A stretch of DNA of 5,596 nucleotides from Desulfobulbaceae bacterium (GTDB lineage Bacteria; Desulfobacterota; Desulfobulbia; Desulfobulbales; DAOVSZ01), in NCBI GenBank assembly GCA_030627725.1, contig DAOVSZ010000202.1:1-5596 (forward strand). The letters are read 5' to 3'. The notes under the pieces are model-generated. The model searched no databases, was not told where the DNA came from, and saw only the letters and a program-made list of their open reading frames with translations. Of this stretch, positions 1 to 5,190 are shown in pieces. Position 1 is the stretch's first letter. The number at the start of each line of letters is the position of its first letter. Made by a program: the position numbers and the translations under genes.

Positions 1-59
1 AGTCTGGAACAAAGGCTCAATGAAGTTCTTTCCGCAAAAGACATCGTAAAAGGAGGAGT
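1..59 (+). CDS. Possible 3' end of an upstream gene (frame unresolved)
   Basis: Two plus-strand frames stay open from the window edge. One ends at TAA 47-49, just before the Shine-Dalgarno of the next gene; this is a common operon arrangement and its third codon positions are GC-richer. The other reads an amphipathic stretch (SLEQRLNEVLSAKDIVKGG) and ends at TAG 82-84, overlapping the PPC gene by 25 bases. The visible peptide is too short to identify a family or to choose between the frames. Either would put the PPC gene in a co-directional operon with something upstream. Confidence 0.3.
51..56 (+). promoter_or_regulatory. Ribosome binding site of the PPC gene
   Basis: A perfect AGGAGG lies three bases before ATG 60, within a run AAAGGAGGAG. 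The spacing is tighter than usual, but it is the only start that keeps the complete PPC domain. Confidence 0.7.
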
Positions 60-497
60 ATGGAATACAGATCAGGTTCAGTAGGCAGGATTTTTGTTGT
101 CCGCTTTGATGAGGGAGATGATTTCCTCGGCGGCATGAAAGAGATGATCGTGAAGGAAGATATCCGCTCCGGGTGGTTTCATGTCTTGGGAGGGATCAGG
201 GAAGCGGATGTGGTCACCGGCCCGAAGGAGGCGGTGATGCCCCCTGAGCCAGTCTGGAAAGAGGTCCGCGAGGTTAAGGAGGTGCTGGGCGCAGGCAGTA
301 TTTTCTGGGACGGGGACGAACCGAAGATCCATCTCCACACCGCCCTTGGCCATCACGGCGATACGCTGACCGCCTGCATGCGGGAAAACACAAAGGTCTA
401 CCTTGTGCTCGAGGTCTGTATCATCGAGATATCCGGCATTGATGTCTCGCGTCCATGGTATGAGAAGGGCGGCTTCAACCGGGTTACCTTTGGATAA
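60..497 (+). CDS. PPC/DUF296 domain protein
   Basis: A 145-residue single-domain protein recognised as the PPC (plants and prokaryotes conserved, DUF296) fold. The opening GRIFVVRFDEGDDF with a following amphipathic helix, the central IHLHTALGHHGD block, the EVCIIEI strand and the Arg...GF ending are all family hallmarks, and the length is normal for the bacterial form. Family members form trimers with a metal site built from an HxH pair and a third ligand. Here the pair is H91 and H93. The usual third His position in the GGHL-type motif appears to be C106 (TACM), a variant I believe occurs in some bacterial members. The cellular role of bacterial PPC proteins is not established, and DNA binding in plants comes from a separate AT-hook absent here. 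AGGAGG at 51-56 precedes ATG 60 by only 3 bases; no other start fits, because the next in-frame Met (M26) would remove the first strand. The gene converges on the kinase gene. Confidence 0.85.
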   Translation: MEYRSGSVGRIFVVRFDEGDDFLGGMKEMIVKEDIRSGWFHVLGGIREADVVTGPKEAVMPPEPVWKEVREVKEVLGAGSIFWDGDEPKIHLHTALGHHGDTLTACMRENTKVYLVLEVCIIEISGIDVSRPWYEKGGFNRVTFG

Positions 498-654
498 GGC
501 TGCGGACACCGCCTGAGATTTTAAAACAGACACCTGCTGCCTCTGAGACTGGGGCACCTTAAAATAACGCCGGCAGGAGAATGGAAAAAGTCGGCGGAGT
601 ATCGGAAGATACAGGAGGAATAGAAAAAAACATGCCAATGACTTTGAAGGGAGA
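498..654. other. Convergent spacer between the PPC and kinase genes
   Basis: The spacer separates the TAA of the PPC gene from the minus-strand TGA of the kinase. I see no convincing plus-strand terminator and no small gene with a ribosome binding site. Its right end holds the probable kinase terminator described separately. Confidence 0.5.
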
Positions 655-668
655 TCATCCCCTGGCAT
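624..668 (-). terminator. Probable intrinsic terminator of the kinase gene
   Basis: Read on the minus strand, ATGCCA (668-663) pairs with TGGCAT (637-632). Inside it is a second small stem, GGGA/TCCC, around a five-base loop. A run of seven T follows at 630-624, one base after the stem. The stem begins within the last codons of the kinase gene and spans its TGA. The outer stem is only 6 bp with an asymmetric interior, so the hairpin is modest. Its position just after a long gene and the T-run support the call. Confidence 0.45.
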
Positions 669-3561
669 TCTGAATGGCCTTGGCAAGTTCATTGATGTTA
701 TACGGTTTTTCAATAATACCGCAGAATCCATAAGTTTTATACTCTGCCCGGAGCGGGGCGTTGGAGTAGCCGCTCGAGACCATGGCTTTTATCCGGGGAT
801 CCAATTCCAGGAGGCGCTGTATTGTTTCTTTCCCTCCCATGCCCCCCGGGATGGTCAGATCCAGAATGACAAGATCAAAAGGGCGCTGTTCTTCCATTGC
901 CTGCTGAAAAAGTATAATTGTTTCTTTCCCATCTTTGGCAATGGAGGGCTCATACCCGAGTTCCGTCACCATCTGGCCCGCGACCTCAAGAACGATATCC
1001 TCATCGTCCATGACGAGTATTCTCCCGGCACCCACGGGCAGGTCAGCGCTTTTTTCTTGTTCATCTCCCATCACCTGGTCAGGACTGGCCGGGAGATAGA
1101 TTGTAAAAGTGGTGCCGAAACCTACTTTGGAATACACGGAAACATGCCCGTTATGTTTCTTGACAATAGCATGTGAAGTAGCGAGCCCAAGCCCCTGGCC
1201 CTCTTCTTTGGTGGTAAAATAGGGATCAAATATCTTTTGAAGGGCCTTCTCCGGTATACCGCTCCCCTGGTCCGAAATGTTCACGACAAGGTAGTCTCCT
1301 GCGGCAAGAGGAAGATCTCCCTGTTTTTCCCGAAGATTATTATACGAGAAGTTTTCGGCCTTGATCGTGATGACCCCTCCCTCCGGCATGGCCTGTTTTC
1401 CATTTAAAACAAGATTATGGAACACCTGGCTGATCTGGCCTGAATCGATTTCCGCAGGCCACAGGTCATCGGCAATCGAATATTCGCACTTGACATTGGA
1501 ACCTCGTAAAGCAAAGGTGGCGGCTTCACGCAATAGCTCTCCCAGCTCGGCAAGGGAGGTGACCGGCATCCCTCCCTTTGAAAAGGTAAGCAGCTGCTCT
1601 GTAAGATGTTTAGCCCGTAAAATGGCCTTTTCAGCATTGTTCAGGTAGTCGCTGATTTTTGTCTCAGGATACGTATTCAGTGTTGCCAGGCTGATGTTGC
1701 CCATGATCGCCGTTAAAATATTATTAAAATCATGGGCAATGCCCGCTGCCAGCAGTCCGACCGACTCAAGCTTTTGAGACCTGCCGAGTTCTTCTTCCAG
1801 TTTGCGCTGTTCCGTAATGTCCCTGAATACCAGTATTACGCCGATAAGCTCACCGTCCCTGTCTCGGATCGGCGCGCCGCTATCGGCTATAATCCTTTCT
1901 GTCCTGTCCCGGGCCACCAGCACCGTATTATTTGCAAGCCCAACGATCTGGCCTGTTTTCATGATTTTTTCAAACGGGTTCGCACACCGTTCGCGCGTCT
2001 TCTCGTTCATAATGTGAAAAACATTGCCAAGCAGTCCTCCTACCGCATCTTCCTGTTTCCAGCCGGTGAGTTGTTCGGCAACAAGGTTAAGCAACTCGAC
2101 CCTGCCGTCCTTACCTGCGGCAATGACCCCATCGCCGATGGAGCGCAGAGTCACTCTAAGCCGTTCCTTTTCTTCCGCCAGCGCGTTCTCGGCCTGCTTG
2201 CGTTGCGTGATGTCTATGGCTACTCTCAGGGTTGCCGTCATCGTGCCGTTGTCGTCAAAGAGAGGATGGATGGTCTGAATCGCCGGAAACGGTTTGCCTG
2301 TCTTTCTTTGCAGCATCGTTTCCATGGCACTACTCTCGCCGGTGGACTGTACCCGCTCCAGTTCATGAGGCATACTTCCTTCATCCCCGGAAGGGTACAG
2401 CATGGCCGCCGGAGTGCCAATGATCTCGTTGCGCGAGTAACCGAAGATATTCTCCGCCCCAGGGCTGAACTCTGTTATCAGCGGAGCGGTTTCGTCCAGG
2501 GTCGTGACGGTAAAAGCAACATCACGCGCAGCTGAAAAAACAGACCGCAGACGCCCTTCACTGTTTCGCAGGCCCTCTTCAGCATGCCCCAGGCGCATCA
2601 AAGCATAAACAAGACCGACTGTTATGAGCCCAAGCGCCACCACCATGCCGGCCAGGGTATAGATGAGGCTAAACGTTCCTGGCGACAGTCTTGTGGCAGG
2701 GGCCAAGGCCCCGATTATCCATCCCTGACCGCCCAGCTCGACGCGCCTCGCAAGTAAGGTTTCTCGGTCGCCGGAAGGCCGAACAATCATCTCTGTCGTG
2801 CCCTTGAAAGGAAAAACATGAGAAAACATCCGGGAGGCAGGGAGTTCGGAAACCAGCCTCCCCCTCAGCCCCACCTCCCGATGAAAAAGAACACGTCCGT
2901 CATCCTGAAGGATGAATTCAGACCCGGTGCCCCTTCCGGCAAAGGCCAATTCAAATTGTTTAAAGAATGATTCCGCTTTAAGGAGAAAAACGATATCGGC
3001 TTTTTTCTCGCCACGCATGAAAACATCGGCATGGAGGACCAAACCGAGATCCAGGGGGGCAAAAGAGGTTCGGGCGGATTCCTGGAGAGGTGTACCCGGG
3101 CTTGAAAGATTAACGATTTTCGATAAGCAGATGCCTTTCGGATGGCGTTTGCTTTCAGCAGCACATTTCAGCTGGAAATTTTCATATGATGCCAGAGAGG
3201 GCAGCGAAGCGGCAAGCGGCCTGCCGTTCGGACCAAATATGATTATCGCCTGAATATCGTCCTGCCGGTGGGCCTGAAGACGATGAACGTATCGTACAAG
3301 TTCAGCATCATCCTTTATGCCCGTGCCGGCGAAAAAACGCTCAAATTGAGTAAGGTCGGAAGACAGAGATTGGAAATGAAACCGCAGGTGGTCTGAAGCG
3401 CTCTGGATCTGCTGCTCTTGTGCCTGAATAGCCAGGGTGTGATTCAGTCTGACAAAATGACTGACCACGATGGCGATACCCACCATAAAAAGCAGAAAGA
3501 AGCAGATGCCTCCAGCAAGTATGGGATATCTTTTTCTGAGGAAAAATCGAGGTAGTTGCAT
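655..3561 (-). CDS. Membrane-bound hybrid sensor histidine kinase (Cache-like sensor, PAS-PAS-HisKA-HATPase-REC)
   Basis: A 968-residue hybrid kinase. Transmembrane helix 1 (about 14-36) and helix 2 (about 297-322) flank a 260-residue periplasmic sensor. Its distal part (SEFILQDDGRVLFHRE, near 214-229) resembles a Cache domain. Two cytoplasmic PAS domains follow, about 334-455 (ending in DITQRK) and 465-587 (ending in DITEQRK). In the HisKA domain the phospho-acceptor is H610 in IAHDFNN. The ATPase has an N box with N716/N720, a G1 box DQGSGI (764-769), an F box DPYFTT and a G2 box GQGLGL (788-793). The receiver has acidic pair D852/D853, phospho-acceptor D901, S929 and K952, so all catalytic positions are intact. 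No output domain follows, so phosphate presumably passes to a separate partner. An in-frame TGA 12 bases upstream of ATG 3561 rules out a longer start. The ribosome site is weak, fitting ancestral translational coupling to the binding-protein gene, now interrupted by a 153-bp insertion. The ligand is unknown. Confidence 0.95.
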   Translation of the reverse strand: MQLPRFFLRKRYPILAGGICFFLLFMVGIAIVVSHFVRLNHTLAIQAQEQQIQSASDHLRFHFQSLSSDLTQFERFFAGTGIKDDAELVRYVHRLQAHRQDDIQAIIIFGPNGRPLAASLPSLASYENFQLKCAAESKRHPKGICLSKIVNLSSPGTPLQESARTSFAPLDLGLVLHADVFMRGEKKADIVFLLKAESFFKQFELAFAGRGTGSEFILQDDGRVLFHREVGLRGRLVSELPASRMFSHVFPFKGTTEMIVRPSGDRETLLARRVELGGQGWIIGALAPATRLSPGTFSLIYTLAGMVVALGLITVGLVYALMRLGHAEEGLRNSEGRLRSVFSAARDVAFTVTTLDETAPLITEFSPGAENIFGYSRNEIIGTPAAMLYPSGDEGSMPHELERVQSTGESSAMETMLQRKTGKPFPAIQTIHPLFDDNGTMTATLRVAIDITQRKQAENALAEEKERLRVTLRSIGDGVIAAGKDGRVELLNLVAEQLTGWKQEDAVGGLLGNVFHIMNEKTRERCANPFEKIMKTGQIVGLANNTVLVARDRTERIIADSGAPIRDRDGELIGVILVFRDITEQRKLEEELGRSQKLESVGLLAAGIAHDFNNILTAIMGNISLATLNTYPETKISDYLNNAEKAILRAKHLTEQLLTFSKGGMPVTSLAELGELLREAATFALRGSNVKCEYSIADDLWPAEIDSGQISQVFHNLVLNGKQAMPEGGVITIKAENFSYNNLREKQGDLPLAAGDYLVVNISDQGSGIPEKALQKIFDPYFTTKEEGQGLGLATSHAIVKKHNGHVSVYSKVGFGTTFTIYLPASPDQVMGDEQEKSADLPVGAGRILVMDDEDIVLEVAGQMVTELGYEPSIAKDGKETIILFQQAMEEQRPFDLVILDLTIPGGMGGKETIQRLLELDPRIKAMVSSGYSNAPLRAEYKTYGFCGIIEKPYNINELAKAIQNARG

Positions 3562-3572
3562 GAGATTACAAA

Positions 3573-3580
3573 CTCAATTC
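3573..3580 (+). repeat. Target-site duplication, left copy (CTCAATTC)
   Basis: These eight bases directly abut the left end of the inserted element and recur exactly at 3734-3741 after its right end. An 8-bp duplication is the size produced by IS66-family transposases. Confidence 0.85.
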
Positions 3581-3733
3581 GTAACTATTCAGCAGCACCC
3601 CATCTGCACGCGATCAGGCTGGTTCACATAGGACAACTATAGTTCTCCAGCCTGCTTGCATACATCTGGGGCACTGTTGAACAGTTACAGGATGGTGTTT
3701 TGGCAAAGTATTCAGTTCCACCTGAATAGTTAC
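3581..3733. mobile_element. MITE-like non-autonomous element, probably IS66-related (153 bp)
   Basis: The ends are perfect 12-bp inverted repeats: GTAACTATTCAG at 3581-3592 and CTGAATAGTTAC at 3722-3733. Exact 8-bp copies of CTCAATTC flank it on both sides. The GTAA terminus and 8-bp duplication are IS66-family features by established knowledge; the family label is inference. The element has no coding capacity. Internally, the left 42 bases are also matched, imperfectly and inverted, by 3647-3687. That match includes CAGGCTGG (3615-3622) against CCAGCCTG (3647-3654), and the centre holds a 10-bp palindrome AACTATAGTT (3635-3644). The element fills the gap between the binding-protein and kinase genes and supplies the stop codon of the former. 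I see no clear promoter in it. Its folded RNA could lower read-through into the kinase. Confidence 0.82.
3667..3687 (-). repeat. Internal degenerate copy of the element terminus
   Basis: Read on the minus strand from 3687, this begins GTAACTGTTCA and ends in CCCC. It matches 17 of the 21 bases of the left terminus starting at 3581. With the two outer ends it makes three terminus-like sites in 153 bp. It could be an extra transposase-binding site or the old end of a shorter element that was later extended. There is no target duplication at this inner end, so it is not the boundary of the present insertion. Confidence 0.65.
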
Positions 3734-4692
3734 CTCAATTCAGTATAAAAATCACCGCTCTCTATATTTTCCGAGGTTATTATCCAGGGTTTTACAAGAT
3801 GTTCCTTCCACGGAGGCAATTCATCGGTCCTTAAAAAATGGACAAGCCTTTCAAAAGCTATTTCCACCTGCTTAATTGGATACTGAATTGTGGCATCCAA
3901 GCGTCCTTTATGCAGAGCAACAAGGGCCTCGGGAATGGCATCCGTACCTACCGTAACAACGTCATCCGGGCTGAGACCTGCCTGGTCCAGAGCCTCCAGC
4001 GCCCCGAGAATCATATCGTCGTTCTGTGAATATACGGCATGAAACTGCGTGACGGTTGCCAGGGCTTCCTTCATGACGAGATAGCCCTTGTCCCGGAAAA
4101 AACCGCCGCTCTTCCTGAACACAACCTCCAGGTCCGGATATTTCTTCAACTCTTCAAAAAAACCAAGAGAACGATTCAAGGCAGGCGAAGAACCGATGCT
4201 TCCCTCAAGCACGACGACCTTGCCCGCGTTCTCTAATTTCTCAGCGATGAAGCGGCAGGCAAGCCGGCCGGCTTCGACATCGTCGGAACCTACAAAAAAC
4301 AGGTAGGGCGCCCCACGGGCGGAACGGTCGAAGGCAACCACGGGTATGCCTGCATCATGGACCTTATGCAGGGTTGGGAGCAAACCTTCTATATCAACAG
4401 GGTCAGTGATAATGGCATCGACATTTTTATTGAGCAAATCTTCAATATTCCGAGCCTGCCCGGCGATGTTGTTACGGGCATCATAGGTGACGAGACGAAC
4501 GTCAAGCGCGGCAGCCTTTTCCTGCATAACGTGGTAGGCAAACTTCATCCAGGTCATTTCCACATTCATGGCTGCAAAACCGATGATAAGCCTATCTTTT
4601 CCTTTATCTTTGTTGTCCGGGGGAGAGGAACAGGAGATTACGAATGCAGCCAGAAGGAAGGAGCACAGGAGGAGCCGGGATGTTTGCGACAT
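3730..4692 (-). CDS. Periplasmic sugar-binding lipoprotein, RbsB-like (Peripla_BP_4)
   Basis: A 320-residue substrate-binding protein. The N-terminus is a lipoprotein signal: MSQTSR, a hydrophobic core, and lipobox VISC with C21 as the lipidated residue. Ser follows Cys, which by the Lol rule of other proteobacteria favours outer-membrane sorting. The body follows ribose-binding protein closely (NVDAIITDPVD, GIPVVAFDR, QNDDMILGALEAL). From memory of RbsB, its pocket residues map to D122, R123, R174, N224, D251 and Q270, so a monosaccharide ligand is likely. ATG 4692 is chosen because GGAG sits six bases upstream and the signal peptide starts there; an in-frame GTG at 4725 would add 11 residues and lacks this support. 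No permease or ATPase gene is adjacent. The downstream gene is the hybrid kinase, suggesting a receptor role. The last Arg codon and TAA stop include bases from the inserted element; the inferred ancestral ending was Glu-Leu-Ser-Leu. Confidence 0.9.
   Translation of the reverse strand: MSQTSRLLLCSFLLAAFVISCSSPPDNKDKGKDRLIIGFAAMNVEMTWMKFAYHVMQEKAAALDVRLVTYDARNNIAGQARNIEDLLNKNVDAIITDPVDIEGLLPTLHKVHDAGIPVVAFDRSARGAPYLFFVGSDDVEAGRLACRFIAEKLENAGKVVVLEGSIGSSPALNRSLGFFEELKKYPDLEVVFRKSGGFFRDKGYLVMKEALATVTQFHAVYSQNDDMILGALEALDQAGLSPDDVVTVGTDAIPEALVALHKGRLDATIQYPIKQVEIAFERLVHFLRTDELPPWKEHLVKPWIITSENIESGDFYTELR
3734..3741 (+). repeat. Target-site duplication, right copy (CTCAATTC)
   Basis: An exact copy of 3573-3580 that abuts the right terminus of the element. 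On the minus strand it reads GAATTGAG and encodes Glu-Leu and the first two bases of the final Arg codon of the binding protein. Confidence 0.85.
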
Positions 4693-4698
4693 GACATT

Positions 4699-4702
4699 CT
4701 CC
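4699..4702 (-). promoter_or_regulatory. Ribosome binding site that decides the binding-protein start
   Basis: GGAG on the minus strand lies six bases before ATG 4692. It favours this start over the upstream in-frame GTG at 4725 and gives a signal peptide that begins MSQTSR. Confidence 0.75.
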
Positions 4703-4756
4703 ACAGATAGTGTTTGAACGGTCACATATTCAACATGGCGCTGTTTGCGGTAATAC

Positions 4757-4768
4757 GTAAAATTTTAC
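4757..4768. promoter_or_regulatory. Perfect 12-bp palindrome GTAAAATTTTAC (possible operator)
   Basis: A perfect palindrome 65-76 bases upstream of the binding-protein start. It sits where a regulator could act on transcription of the binding-protein and kinase genes. Assignment as an operator is inference, because AT-rich palindromes also arise by chance. Confidence 0.3.
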
Positions 4769-4784
4769 CCGCATATTTTTCAAC

Positions 4785-4804
4785 GTACTGCCTATAAACA
4801 GTAC
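4785..4804. promoter_or_regulatory. Inverted repeat GTACTG-N8-CAGTAC (possible operator)
   Basis: Two perfect 6-bp half-sites separated by 8 bases, 20 bp in all, lying about 93-112 bases upstream of the binding-protein ATG. The size and spacing suit a helix-turn-helix dimer. No regulator gene is visible to pair it with. It lies 17 bases from the palindrome at 4757-4768, so the two may form one control region. Confidence 0.35.
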
Positions 4805-4891
4805 ACCATAATAAGTATCATTCCAATATCAAATTGTTTTTAAAAAGTGCCTATTAAGAGCCCGCTCAAAAATAACGTCACATTGTCGCAT

Positions 4892-5003
4892 CCCGGCTTC
4901 GGGCTGTCTTTTGTCGAGCCTCAATCACGAAATCCTCAACGCAGCCCTGCTACGCCTGCGGTTTCGTTCAATCGGCTCAACGAAATCCAACCCAAATCCG
5001 GGT
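4892..5003. repeat. Hairpin-rich repeat patch, possible dispersed palindromic repeat
   Basis: The patch opens with hairpin CCCG-GCTT-CGGG (4892-4903). A larger imperfect palindrome follows: GAGCC-N6-ACGAAA (4916-4932) against TTTCGT-N6-GGCTC (4962-4978), with an inner stem CGCAG/CTGCG (4940-4944 and 4956-4960). It closes with ACCC-N6-GGGT (4990-5003). CTCAA...CGAAATCC occurs twice in direct orientation (4920-4935 with three extra bases, and 4976-4988). It looks like a repetitive intergenic palindromic unit, but only one copy is in the window, so dispersal cannot be shown here. Confidence 0.5.
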
Positions 5004-5058
5004 GCCAATTCTGTGAAGTTAATAGAGCTGAGTTTTATATAGAGCCCCTTTTTAAAAT

Positions 5059-5090
5059 GATTTGCTCCTTCAAATCTTAATAATTTTTTT
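5059..5090 (+). terminator. Weak terminator-like hairpin with T-run
   Basis: GATTTG (5059-5064) and CAAATC (5071-5076) form a 6-bp stem with a 6-base loop, and a run of seven T (5084-5090) follows seven bases later. The stem is AT-rich and no plus-strand gene is recognised upstream within the region. It could insulate the downstream gene from read-through or be chance. Confidence 0.2.
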
Positions 5091-5128
5091 GGTCTTGGCG
5101 TTTTTCTGCCCAACTGCCAATCTGAATC

Positions 5129-5137
5129 TGATATAGT
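5129..5137 (+). promoter_or_regulatory. Possible extended -10 promoter for the gene at 5191
   Basis: TGATATAGT gives an extended -10 element (TG, one base, TATAGT) about 54 bases before the start codon. I see no good -35 hexamer at the usual distance, which an extended -10 can tolerate. An imperfect inverted pair TTGGC-N16-GCCAA (5095-5120) lies just upstream and might be a binding site for a regulator. Confidence 0.3.
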
Positions 5138-5180
5138 GGAAAAGATGAACACCTTTTTTGTGATATTTTTTTAAACAGAG

Positions 5181-5185
5181 AGGGG
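5181..5185 (+). promoter_or_regulatory. Ribosome binding site of the sensor gene
   Basis: AGGGG within GAGAGGGGTG lies five bases before ATG 5191. It supports this start, which also precedes the first predicted helix of the domain. Confidence 0.6.
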
Positions 5186-5190
5186 TGATA

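Larger units (their letters stand above)
4693..5190. other. Divergent intergenic region, AT-rich, no gene recognised
   Basis: About 500 bases lie between the minus-strand binding-protein gene and the plus-strand sensor gene at 5191. The part nearest the binding-protein gene holds two palindromes. The middle (about 4892-5003) holds several hairpins and direct repeats with a GC content above its surroundings. The right part (about 5040-5190) is AT-rich and holds the likely promoter and ribosome site of the next gene. Open frames of 75-77 codons cross it, but their peptides look non-protein-like and follow the repeat structure. Confidence 0.6.

Noticed and set aside
549..557. CTGGGGCAC shared with the element interior (3666-3674), hinting at a second degenerate end near the PPC gene
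   Set aside because: A 9-base match is expected often by chance in a window this size, and no matching terminus or duplication surrounds it.
78..731. Long minus-strand open frame (217 codons) opposite the PPC gene
   Set aside because: It is antisense to a recognisable PPC protein, runs across the kinase 3' end and terminator, and its peptide has no family features.
1732..2535. Plus-strand open frame of 267 codons inside the kinase gene
   Set aside because: It is opposite the conserved HisKA and PAS coding sequence; its peptide is rich in Arg, Cys and Pro with no domain pattern, typical of a shadow frame.
3581..3687. A shorter 107-bp element ending at the inner repeat
   Set aside because: The flank after 3687 (AGGATGGT) does not match the left flank CTCAATTC, so the real right boundary is 3733.
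4690..4725. Alternative GTG start for the binding protein at 4725
   Set aside because: It would add 11 residues before the lipoprotein signal peptide, while ATG 4692 has GGAG at an ideal distance.
4847..5152. Two overlapping small open frames (75-77 codons) on opposite strands
   Set aside because: They lack convincing ribosome sites, cross the hairpin-rich repeat block and encode no recognisable protein.
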